From contig DAIODI010000164.1 in the NCBI GenBank assembly GCA_036746875.1, positions 1-6,414 of the forward strand: 6,414 nt of DNA. The letters are read 5' to 3'. Below are positions 1-5,666 of this stretch, one piece after another. Made by a program: the position numbers and the translations under genes. Under the pieces are notes generated by a model. It saw only the letters and a list, made by a program, of their open reading frames with translations. It was not told the origin of the DNA and made no database searches. Numbering within the stretch: position 1 is the stretch's first letter; each line of letters begins with the position of its first letter. This DNA comes from DAIODI01 sp036746875. Lineage in GTDB: Bacteria > Pseudomonadota > Alphaproteobacteria > Rhizobiales > Aestuariivirgaceae.

Positions 1-1
1 C

Positions 2-1324
2 ATGAGGCTTCAGGAGTGGCTAAAGCTCACCGGCACGCGCAAGTCCGACCTCGCCCGCAGGCTTGCCGTCAGCCCGGGGCGGGTGACGCAGCTTCTCGCC
101 GGCGAGCGGCCGTCGCTGGAGCTCGCCCTGAAGATCAGGCGGGTGACGGAGAACCTGGTCACGCCGGAGGATTTCCGGCCAAGCGAGGATGCCATGGACA
201 AGCGGATGAACGAGACCGGCGAGCGGCTCGACAGCGTCGAATCGGCCATCGCCGCCATCCGCCGGGGCGAGATGATCGTGGTGGTGGACGATGACGACCG
301 CGAGAACGAGGGCGACCTGATCGCCGCCGCCTCGCGCATCACGCCGGAGCAAATGGCGTTCATGGTGCGCCACACCTCCGGCATCGTCTGCGCGCCAATG
401 CCGGGCGACGTGGCCCGCCGCCTGAAGCTCGATCCCATGGTGTCGGCCAACGACGCGCCCCTCGGCACCGCCTTCACGGTCACCATCGACTACCGCGAGG
501 GCCTCACCACCGGCATCTCGGCGAAGGAGCGCTGCGCCACCGTGCACGCGCTCGCCAACGCCAACGTGCAGGCGGCTGATTTCGTGCGTCCCGGCCACGT
601 CTTCCCGCTGATCGCCCGCGACGGCGGCGTGCTGGTGCGCTCCGGCCACACCGAGGCCGCCGTCGATCTCTGCCGCATCGCCGGCGAGCCGCCTGTCGGC
701 GTCATCTGCGAACTCGTCAACGACGACGGCACGGTGAAGCGCGGGGGCGAGGTGGCCGCGTTCGCCCGCGAGCACAAGCTGAAGATCATCTCTGTCGCCG
801 ACCTCATCGCCTACCGCCAGGCCCGCGAGCGGCTGGTGGAGCGCGCCGGAACCTTCGCCGTCGAAACGCCCGCCGGAGCGGCCCAGGGCGTCGCCTTCGC
901 CACGCCGTTCGATCCCGTGCAGCACGTGGCGCTGGTGTTCGGCGACATCGGCGACGGCCGCACCGTGCCCGTAAGGCTGCACCGCGCCGCCCTCGTTGAC
1001 GACGTGTTCGGCGCCCGCGCCGCGCTCAACGCAGCCTACGGCATCTTCCGCGCGCAAGGCCGCGGCGTGCTGGTCTACCTGCGCGACGGCACCGCCGGCG
1101 TCGCCGCCACGCCCATCGGCGACAAGGCGGCGGCCGGGCCGGGCGAACAGCACGGCTCGGTGAAGGCGCGAGAGCAGGCCTGGCGCGACGTCGGCGTGGG
1201 GGCGCAGATCCTGAAGGATCTCGGCGTGCGCTCAATCCGCCTCATCGCCTCGCGCAACCGCCACTACGTCGGGCTCTCCGGCTTCGGCATCGAGATCGCC
1301 GGCACCGACCTCATCGACGCCTGA
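2..1324 (+). CDS. ribBX: HTH-RibB-degenerate RibA fusion (RibBX-type 3,4-dihydroxy-2-butanone-4-phosphate synthase)
   Basis: The 440-residue protein has three parts. Residues 1-58 look like a Cro/YdaS-type helix-turn-helix (KSDLARRLAVS, then PGRVTQLLAGE). Residues 72-280 are a full DHBP synthase, which converts ribulose 5-phosphate to 3,4-dihydroxy-2-butanone 4-phosphate plus formate in cytosolic riboflavin synthesis. Its acidic metal/substrate loop DDDDRENEGD (96-105), C130, RPGHVFPL (196-203), GHTEA (215-219) and E237 are all present. Residues 284-438 align with GTP cyclohydrolase II (HVALVFGDI, GRGVLVYLRDG, LKDLGVRSIRL), but the three zinc cysteines of RibA are replaced (A330, A340, L342), so this domain should not hydrolyse GTP. 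That matches the RibBX variant known from Proteobacteria. The N-terminal segment stays in frame with high third-position GC, so it reads as coding. The first ATG is at the window edge, so a more upstream start cannot be excluded. The downstream genes are on the same strand. Confidence 0.9.
   Translation: MRLQEWLKLTGTRKSDLARRLAVSPGRVTQLLAGERPSLELALKIRRVTENLVTPEDFRPSEDAMDKRMNETGERLDSVESAIAAIRRGEMIVVVDDDDRENEGDLIAAASRITPEQMAFMVRHTSGIVCAPMPGDVARRLKLDPMVSANDAPLGTAFTVTIDYREGLTTGISAKERCATVHALANANVQAADFVRPGHVFPLIARDGGVLVRSGHTEAAVDLCRIAGEPPVGVICELVNDDGTVKRGGEVAAFAREHKLKIISVADLIAYRQARERLVERAGTFAVETPAGAAQGVAFATPFDPVQHVALVFGDIGDGRTVPVRLHRAALVDDVFGARAALNAAYGIFRAQGRGVLVYLRDGTAGVAATPIGDKAAAGPGEQHGSVKAREQAWRDVGVGAQILKDLGVRSIRLIASRNRHYVGLSGFGIEIAGTDLIDA
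185..196 (+). promoter_or_regulatory. ribBX: Possible internal ribosome binding site and ATG for a RibBX form without the HTH
   Basis: GAGG at 185-188 lies 5 nt before an in-frame ATG at 194 (residue 65 of the fusion). Starting here gives a 376-residue protein beginning just before the DHBP synthase domain, close to an ordinary RibBX length. The motif is short and could be chance in GC-rich DNA. It is an alternative or second start and does not replace the longer reading. Confidence 0.3.
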
Positions 1325-1365
1325 GGCTTGCCGCCAACGCCCGCCGCGTGGTCTGCTCAAGTCCG

Positions 1366-1869
1366 ATGACGCCGGAGATCCCCCGCCGCAAACGCTCGCT
1401 CAGGCGCAAGGCGCTGAAGCGTGCGAAAGCACGCCCCAGGGTCATGGGCTGGCGCGAGATGGTGAGCCTGCCCGAGCTTGGCCTCGGGCCGCTCAACGCC
1501 AAGGCCGACACCGGCGCGCTCTCCGCCGCGCTCCACGCCGAGAACATCGCGGTCGTCTCGCGCGGCGGCCTGCGCCTCGTCGTGTTCGACGCCTACGTGG
1601 ACGATGAGCGCGCCCATGCGCGCCGCTGCGAGCTTCCCGTCCACGGCGTCAAGCGCGTGCGCTCGTCCTCCGGCGCGGTCGAGGAGCGCTGGACGGTGGA
1701 GACCGACATCGAGCTGTCCGGCGAACGCTGGCGGGCGCTCCTCACCCTCACCGACCGCGCCGATATGGTGACGCCCTTGTTGCTCGGCCGGGCCACGCTG
1801 CGCGGGCGCTTCCTCGTCCATCCCGGACGCAGCTACCTCCTCACCCACGCCGCGGCAGGTTCGCCATGA
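1366..1869 (+). CDS. RimK-associated retropepsin-like protease (ATP-dependent zinc protease family, RimB-like)
   Basis: This small soluble protein belongs to the retropepsin-like family called 'ATP-dependent zinc protease', the RimB type found beside rimK. Counting from ATG 1366 (167 residues), the family block GWREMVSLPELGLGPLNAK is at 28-46, followed at once by the aspartyl-protease triad DTGA (48-51). The C-terminal block LLLGRATLRGRFLVHPGRSY lies near 138-157. Family members are usually about 140-170 residues, so the gene is full length. The first 26 residues are strongly basic (PRRKRSLRRKALKRAKARPR). ATG 1366 was preferred to GTG 1348 because codons before 1366 (TCA, AGT) fit the local bias poorly while those after it fit well; ATG 1444, just before GWRE, is a second alternative. 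None has a convincing Shine-Dalgarno. Its stop overlaps the rimK start. Its likely role is cutting or processing the peptide tag or protein modified by RimK, which is inferred from context. Confidence 0.85.
   Translation: MTPEIPRRKRSLRRKALKRAKARPRVMGWREMVSLPELGLGPLNAKADTGALSAALHAENIAVVSRGGLRLVVFDAYVDDERAHARRCELPVHGVKRVRSSSGAVEERWTVETDIELSGERWRALLTLTDRADMVTPLLLGRATLRGRFLVHPGRSYLLTHAAAGSP
1419..1434 (+). other. Perfect 6-bp hairpin with GAAA tetraloop
   Basis: GCGTGC, a GAAA loop, then GCACGC form a perfect 6-bp stem closed by a GNRA-type tetraloop. It lies inside the basic N-terminal region of the protease gene and ends 9 nt before the alternative ATG at 1444. If translation starts at 1444, the hairpin would sit next to the ribosome-binding region. 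If it starts at 1366, it is coding sequence and the symmetry may be incidental (codons for Lys-Arg-Ala-Lys-Ala-Arg). Confidence 0.3.
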
Positions 1870-2771
1870 AGATCGCGCTGATGACGCGCAACCCGAAGCT
1901 CTACTCGCACCTGCGCCTGATCGAGGCCGGCAAGGACCGCGGCCACGAGATCGCGCCGGTGGACTACCTGCGCTGCTACATGAACATCACCGCCCGCCGC
2001 TCGGAGCTGTGGCTGCGCGGCCAGCGGCTGCAAGGCTTCGCCGCCGTCATCCCGCGCATCGCCGCCTCGCGCACCTACTACGGCCTGGCCGTGCTGCGGC
2101 AGTTCGAGATGATGGGGGTGTGGCCGCTGAACGAATCGGTCGCCATCGGGCGATCCCGCGACAAGCTGCGCTCGCTGCAACTCCTCGCCCGCGACGGCGT
2201 CGATCTTCCCGTCACCGCCTTCGCCCACCACACCAACCGGGTGGACGACGTCATCGAGATGGTGGGCGGCGCGCCGGCCGTCATCAAGCTGCTCGAGGGC
2301 ACGCAGGGCATCGGGGTGATCCTCGCCGAAACCCGCAACTCGGCGAAATCGGTGATCGAGGCGTTCCGCGGTCTCTCCACCAACATTCTCGTGCAGCAGT
2401 TCATCTCGGAAGCCCGGGGCGCCGACATCCGCTGCTTCGTGATCGGCGGCGAAGTCGTGGCGAGCATGGAGCGGCAGGGGCCCAAGGGCGAGTTCCGCTC
2501 CAACCTGCACCGCGGCGGCTCGGCGAAGGCGGCGACGATCTCCGCCGCCGAGCGGCGCATGGCGCTGAAGGCGGCGGAGTCGATGGGCCTCAACGTCTGC
2601 GGCGTCGACAAGCTGCGCGCCGCCAAGGGGCCGGTGGTGATGGAGGTGAACTCCTCGCCGGGGCTTGAAGGCATCGAGGAGGCGACCGGCGTCGATATCG
2701 CGGCCAAGATCATCGCCTTCATCGAGAAGAGCTGCAAACCCGGCGACACCCGCACGCGGGGGCGCGGCTGA
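1866..2771 (+). CDS. rimK: RimK-type ATP-grasp alpha-L-glutamate ligase
   Basis: RimK ligates glutamate to the C-terminus of ribosomal protein S6 in E. coli, using ATP in the cytosol. This 301-residue protein is nearly the same length as the E. coli enzyme and resembles it throughout. An N-terminal pre-ATP-grasp domain contains VIPRIA (61-66), LRQFEM (77-82) and PLNES (87-91). The ATP-grasp fold follows, with K100, K141, the glycine-rich EGTQGIG (144-150), the DIRCFV strand (187-192), FRSNLHRGG (210-218) and magnesium ligands D248, E260 and N262 in MEVNSSPGLEGIE. The hinge reads LVQQFI, where E. coli as I recall it has LVQEYI. The ATG overlaps the protease stop (ATGA), with CAGG 6 nt upstream, so the two are probably translationally coupled. 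S6 as substrate is by analogy: neither rpsF nor a RimA-like gene is in the window, and other alpha-glutamyl targets remain possible. Confidence 0.93.
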   Translation: MKIALMTRNPKLYSHLRLIEAGKDRGHEIAPVDYLRCYMNITARRSELWLRGQRLQGFAAVIPRIAASRTYYGLAVLRQFEMMGVWPLNESVAIGRSRDKLRSLQLLARDGVDLPVTAFAHHTNRVDDVIEMVGGAPAVIKLLEGTQGIGVILAETRNSAKSVIEAFRGLSTNILVQQFISEARGADIRCFVIGGEVVASMERQGPKGEFRSNLHRGGSAKAATISAAERRMALKAAESMGLNVCGVDKLRAAKGPVVMEVNSSPGLEGIEEATGVDIAAKIIAFIEKSCKPGDTRTRGRG

Positions 2772-3820
2772 TGCCAGGTTCACGGCGCCAGCCGTTCCGC
2801 ATCGGCGATCACGATATCGCGCCGGGCGAACGGCGCGTCGTGCATCTGCCCGTTTCGATGCTGTCGAACCACACCCCGATGAATCTCGCCGTCCATGTCA
2901 CCCACGGCGAGAAGCCGGGGCCGGTGATGTTCGTGTGCGCCGGCGTGCACGGCGACGAACTCACCGGCGTCGAGATCGTCCGCCGCCTGCTCCTGTCCGG
3001 CCACGCCGCGCAGGTCGCCGGCACGCTGCTCGCCGTGCCGATCGTCAACGCGCTCGGCTTCCTGAGCCAGAGCCGCTACATGCCGGACGGGCGCGATCTC
3101 AACCGTTCCTTCCCCGGCTCCGACCGCGGCTCGCTCGCCAGCATCCTCGCCGAGCTGTTCCTGCGCGAGGTGGTGATGCGCGCCGACTACGGCGTCGATC
3201 TGCACTCCGCCGGCGGCCACCGCACCAACCTGCCGCAGGTGCGCATCGCGCCCGGCCAGCCGGAGCTTCTCGACCTTGCCGAGGCGTTCGGCGCGCCGGT
3301 GATCCTGGTGTCGAAGCTTCGCGAAGGCTCGCTGCGCCAGCATGCCCGCCTCAACGGCGTGAAGGCGCTGCTGTACGAAGGCGGCGAGGCGCTGCGGATG
3401 GACGAGGTGTCGGTGCGCGCCGGGCTCATCGGCGTGCTCAGGGTGATGAAGGCCATCGGCATGATCGCCGCGCCCGCCATCCGCTTCGGCAGGGTGACGC
3501 CGGCGCTCTCCTATGCCTCGACGTGGATCCGGGCGCCGGAGGGCGGCATCCTGGTGACGCGCCCGTTGCGCGGCGAGCGGGTGCGCCGCGACGACGTCAT
3601 CGCCGAGATTTCCGATCCGTTCGGGGAACGCCGCACGCCGGTGCTGGCGGGCGAGGACGGCATCGTCATCGGCCACACCAATCTCCCCGTGGTCAACCGG
3701 GGGGATGCGCTGTTCCACATCGCGCGCGTCAAGGACCCGGCGCAGTCGCAGGCCCGCGTCGGCCGCGTCGGCAGCGAGCTTGAGGCCGGCCAGCTGTTCG
3801 ACGAGGACGAGATCGTGTGA
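2771..3820 (+). CDS. Succinylglutamate desuccinylase/aspartoacylase-family zinc hydrolase (M14 clan)
   Basis: This 349-residue AstE/ASPA-family enzyme is a zinc-dependent deacylase or carboxypeptidase-like hydrolase. Visible zinc ligands are H60 and E63 in CAGVHGDE and H145 in VDLHSAGGH. The substrate-site block DLNRSFPG is at 109-116, and the catalytic glutamate is probably E203 in LYEGGE. Residues from about 252 to 319 form the usual C-terminal beta-barrel cap (APEGGI, LRGERVRRDDVIAEI, NRGDALFHI). There is no signal peptide or membrane segment. Its ATG shares one base with the rimK stop (TGATG), so it is almost certainly co-translated. No arginine-succinyltransferase pathway genes are nearby, which argues against a role as AstE in arginine catabolism. 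Context instead suggests hydrolysis of glutamyl or acyl-amino-acid conjugates linked to RimK activity. The fold assignment is firm; the substrate is unknown. Confidence 0.88.
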   Translation: MPGSRRQPFRIGDHDIAPGERRVVHLPVSMLSNHTPMNLAVHVTHGEKPGPVMFVCAGVHGDELTGVEIVRRLLLSGHAAQVAGTLLAVPIVNALGFLSQSRYMPDGRDLNRSFPGSDRGSLASILAELFLREVVMRADYGVDLHSAGGHRTNLPQVRIAPGQPELLDLAEAFGAPVILVSKLREGSLRQHARLNGVKALLYEGGEALRMDEVSVRAGLIGVLRVMKAIGMIAAPAIRFGRVTPALSYASTWIRAPEGGILVTRPLRGERVRRDDVIAEISDPFGERRTPVLAGEDGIVIGHTNLPVVNRGDALFHIARVKDPAQSQARVGRVGSELEAGQLFDEDEIV

Positions 3821-3828
3821 AGGCAAGA

Positions 3829-3854
3829 GGCCGGCGCAACGGCCGGCCCCCTTT
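3829..3854 (+). terminator. Candidate bidirectional terminator between convergent genes
   Basis: GGCCGGC at 3829-3835 pairs perfectly with GCCGGCC at 3842-3848 across a 6-nt loop, followed by CCCTTT on the + strand and by TCTT on the - strand. It sits in the 58-bp gap between the convergent stops of the hydrolase gene and sodB. The T runs are short, so intrinsic termination may be weak. Confidence 0.5.
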
Positions 3855-3878
3855 GCCCTGTCAGGACATGCCGCCGCC

Positions 3879-4478
3879 TCAGCCGGCTTGCGCCATCATC
3901 GCCTCGGCGTACTCCCAGTTCACGAGGCTGTCGAACCAGGCTTCGAGGTACTTCTGCCGCAGGTTGCGATAATCGATGTAGTAGGAGTGCTCCCACACGT
4001 CCACGCCCAGCACCGGCGAGCCGCCATGCACCAGCGGGTTCTCGCCGTTCGGCGTCTTGGAGATGACGAGCCTGCCGTCCTTCACCGCGATCCACGCCCA
4101 GCCCGAACCGAACTGGGTGAGGCCCGCCTGGATGAAGTCGGCGCGCATCTTGTCGTAGCCGCCGAGATCTGCGTCGATCGCCTTCTGGAGCCTGCCGGGA
4201 ATCTTCCGGCCGCCGCCGTTCGGCTTCATCCAGTTCCAGAAGTGGATGTGGTTGTAGTGCTGGCCGGCGTTGTTGAAGAGGCCCGGGTTCTTGCCGAACG
4301 AGGCGCGGACGATCTTGGTCAGGCTCTTGCCCTCGAGGCCTGAGTCCTTGAGCAGGTTGTTGCCGTTGGCGACATACGCCATGTGATGCTTGTCGTGGTG
4401 GTACTCCAGCGTCTCCTTCGACATGTAGGGCTGGAGCGCGTCGTAGGCGTAGGGCAGCGGCGGGAGGGAGAAGGCCAT
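3879..4478 (-). CDS. sodB: Superoxide dismutase, iron type
   Basis: This 199-residue cytosolic enzyme dismutates superoxide to oxygen and hydrogen peroxide. The metal ligands are H27 (LEYHHDKHH), H77 (QHYNHIHFW), D160 and H164 (DVWEHSYYIDYRN). The second-sphere Y35 is present. Q73 in NNAGQHYNH is in the position typical of Fe-SOD. The MnSOD glutamine position (TANQDSPL in E. coli SodA) holds glycine here (TPNGENPL, G145). Iron is therefore the likely metal, although cambialistic use cannot be excluded. There is no signal peptide. ATG 4478 is chosen because the protein then begins with the standard FSLPPLPYAYDAL and is preceded by a good AGGAG. Reading further upstream adds 29 residues unlike any SOD. 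It is on the same strand as the MTHFR gene, 108 bp downstream, with its own candidate promoter. Confidence 0.96.
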   Translation of the reverse strand: MAFSLPPLPYAYDALQPYMSKETLEYHHDKHHMAYVANGNNLLKDSGLEGKSLTKIVRASFGKNPGLFNNAGQHYNHIHFWNWMKPNGGGRKIPGRLQKAIDADLGGYDKMRADFIQAGLTQFGSGWAWIAVKDGRLVISKTPNGENPLVHGGSPVLGVDVWEHSYYIDYRNLRQKYLEAWFDSLVNWEYAEAMMAQAG

Positions 4479-4487
4479 CGGTCGTGT

Positions 4488-4492
4488 CTCCT
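4488..4492 (-). promoter_or_regulatory. sodB: Shine-Dalgarno of sodB
   Basis: AGGAG on the - strand ends 9 nt before ATG 4478. It decides the start in favour of the 199-residue form over the longer open frame reaching 4565. Confidence 0.7.
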
Positions 4493-4536
4493 GTTCGTAG
4501 GTCGGGCGGCGCGGCGTCGAAACCGGGGAGCGGGGG

Positions 4537-4565
4537 TCATAACAGCATGCCGCCGCCCCCATCAA
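4537..4565 (-). promoter_or_regulatory. sodB: Candidate sigma-70-like promoter of sodB
   Basis: On the - strand, TTGATG (4565-4560) and TTATGA (4542-4537) are separated by exactly 17 bp. A start near 4530 would give a leader of about 50 nt before ATG 4478. This is the only AT-rich spot in a very GC-rich 108-bp gap. I saw no clear operator or hairpin between it and the MTHFR stop. Confidence 0.5.
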
Positions 4566-4586
4566 GGCGAACTGAAGTCGGCCGCC

Positions 4587-5459
4587 TCACATCTTCGGGG
4601 CGAGCCAGTCGAACAGCCGGTCGAATCCGCCGAACGGATACATGTGCGGCCGGTCGACGCCAAGCTCGGGCCGCGTGGCGTGGAGTTTCGCCAGCCCGGC
4701 GACGAACTCGTCTGGCGTGTTCACCGAAAGCAGCCTGGTCACGTTCATCGCCTGCTTGCGGATGAAGCGGGCGGAATTGCCCACCCCGCACATCGCCGCG
4801 TACTTCACCAGCGTCTTGATGGTCGCCGGGCCGGGAATGCCCACCGAAACCGGCAGCGTGATCCCGGCGCGGCGCAGCCCCGCCGCCCACGCGGCCACGG
4901 GATCGGCCTCGAACAGGAACTGCGTGGCGATCCACCCGTCGAGGCCGTGGTCGGTGATGTAGGCCTGCTTGGCCTTGAGCGCCGCAAGCAGCGCCGCCTC
5001 GCCGTGCGCCCTGGTGATGTCCGGGTTGCCCTCCGGATGCCCGGCGACGCCCACGGCGGTGACGCCGTTCGCCTGGAACAGCCCCGTCTCCAGAAGCTGG
5101 ATCGCCGCATCGTAGCGCCCGACCGGCTGCGGCGCGCCGCCGCCCAGCACCAGCGCCCGCCTCACCTGCGCCCGCTTCGCGAACGCCTCAAGCCGCCCGG
5201 CAAGATCGTCGCGGTCGCGCACGAAGCGGGCGGGCACATGCGGCACCGGCTCGAGGCCGAGGCCCCGGATCGCCGCCACCGCCTCGATCTGGCCGGGAAG
5301 ATCCGCCGGATCGATCAGCGCCACATACACCTGGCAGCCGTCGGGAACCTTCGCCTTGATCAGCGGAAGCCTGTCGGCCTGCTTCGGCGTGATCTCGATC
5401 GACATGCGGTTGAGAAACGCCGCCGTCGTCGCGGCTTGGGAAACGTGGGGAGCGGTCAT
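4587..5459 (-). CDS. Short variant methylenetetrahydrofolate reductase (MetF-like)
   Basis: This 290-residue TIM-barrel flavoprotein resembles MTHFR, which interconverts 5,10-methylene- and 5-methyl-tetrahydrofolate with NAD(P)H and FAD in the cytosol. Family landmarks in order are SIEITP (20-25, containing the catalytic-type glutamate E22), PHVPAR (73-78), VAGHPEGNPD (138-147), ATQFLFEADPVAAW (178-191) and SVGIPGP (205-211). At the site of the flavin-contacting LRGD motif of E. coli MetF it reads LVLGGGAP (103-110), so the aspartate seems to be missing. It belongs to a short subfamily often found in methyl-transfer or glycine-betaine-type loci, not with methionine synthase. Start choice is ATG 5459, or ATG 5465 two codons upstream. 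The frame stays open much further upstream, but that part is non-coding-like and then antisense to the next gene. It is divergent from a GlxA-type regulator. Confidence 0.85.
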   Translation of the reverse strand: MTAPHVSQAATTAAFLNRMSIEITPKQADRLPLIKAKVPDGCQVYVALIDPADLPGQIEAVAAIRGLGLEPVPHVPARFVRDRDDLAGRLEAFAKRAQVRRALVLGGGAPQPVGRYDAAIQLLETGLFQANGVTAVGVAGHPEGNPDITRAHGEAALLAALKAKQAYITDHGLDGWIATQFLFEADPVAAWAAGLRRAGITLPVSVGIPGPATIKTLVKYAAMCGVGNSARFIRKQAMNVTRLLSVNTPDEFVAGLAKLHATRPELGVDRPHMYPFGGFDRLFDWLAPKM

Positions 5460-5565
5460 CAGCATCGGCAGACCCGACCTTTGCGCGAATGGAAACGGAG
5501 CGATCGATGTTGTTGTCCCACCGCAGCCGCAACCCATCGCCGCAGAAACCGTCATGGCCTTGGAA

Positions 5566-5621
5566 GTTTGCGACGCCGCTTGTCTCACCGTGACGATTCC
5601 GGCATATGAAGCGTCGCAGAC
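5566..5621. repeat. Imperfect 11-bp inverted repeat flanking the regulator promoter
   Basis: GTTTGCGACGC (5566-5576) and GCGTCGCAGAC (5611-5621) are inverted copies matching at 10 of 11 positions, including a perfect 8-bp core (TGCGACGC/GCGTCGCA). The arms begin 45 bp apart, about four helical turns. One lies just upstream of the -35 element and the other at the expected transcription start. This is a plausible operator pair for the adjacent regulator, but function is inferred. Confidence 0.4.
5580..5608 (+). promoter_or_regulatory. Candidate sigma-70-like promoter of the GlxA-type regulator
   Basis: TTGTCT (5580-5585) and CATATG (5603-5608) are separated by 17 bp. Transcription starting near 5615 would give a leader of about 50 nt. 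The -10 match is moderate. Confidence 0.45.
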
Positions 5622-5657
5622 GGCGCACCTTCCAATGTCCCGTCCGCCCGCAGTTCC

Positions 5658-5661
5658 AGGA
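5658..5661 (+). promoter_or_regulatory. Shine-Dalgarno of the GlxA-type regulator
   Basis: AGGA lies 5 nt before ATG 5667. An in-frame stop at 5607-5609 with no ATG, GTG or TTG between it and 5667 makes this start the only reasonable one. Confidence 0.6.
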
Positions 5662-5666
5662 TCTCC

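Larger units (their letters stand above)
5460..5666. promoter_or_regulatory. Divergent intergenic control region
   Basis: This gap of about 207 bp between the MTHFR start (- strand) and the regulator start (+ strand) is richer in A/T than its surroundings, and its reading frames lose the strong GC3 bias. It holds a + strand candidate promoter (5580-5608), an imperfect inverted repeat flanking that promoter, and a Shine-Dalgarno for the regulator. I found no convincing - strand promoter for MTHFR and no known riboswitch consensus. Confidence 0.55.

Noticed and set aside
20..1153. Long - strand open frame (377 residues) opposite ribBX
   Set aside because: Its translation is low-complexity, rich in A, G, R, H and D without recognisable motifs, as expected from the reverse strand of a GC3-biased gene; the + strand frame is a clear enzyme.
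1833..2783. Long - strand open frame opposite rimK
   Set aside because: It spans the antisense of rimK almost exactly and has no family-like blocks, whereas rimK is unambiguous.
2665..3783. 372-residue + strand frame overlapping the M14 hydrolase
   Set aside because: It is an Arg/Ala/Pro-rich shadow in another frame of the hydrolase, which has intact zinc ligands.
2780..3826. 348-residue - strand frame opposite the M14 hydrolase
   Set aside because: It mirrors the hydrolase gene and has no coherent motifs.
5492..5555. Cysteine/glycine-rich short - strand peptide (MGCGCGG...) before MTHFR
   Set aside because: No usable ribosome binding site (AAGG only 2 nt before the upstream ATG), non-coding-like third positions, and no stop before MTHFR, so it is most likely a chance reading of the intergenic region.
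5460..5560. Possible SAM, SAH or folate riboswitch in the MTHFR leader
   Set aside because: I looked for SAM-II-like and other alphaproteobacterial leader patterns and saw no matching conserved core or convincing stem set.
4383..5609. 408-residue + strand frame opposite sodB start and MTHFR
   Set aside because: It crosses the sodB promoter and two real - strand genes, and its composition is that of a reverse-strand shadow.
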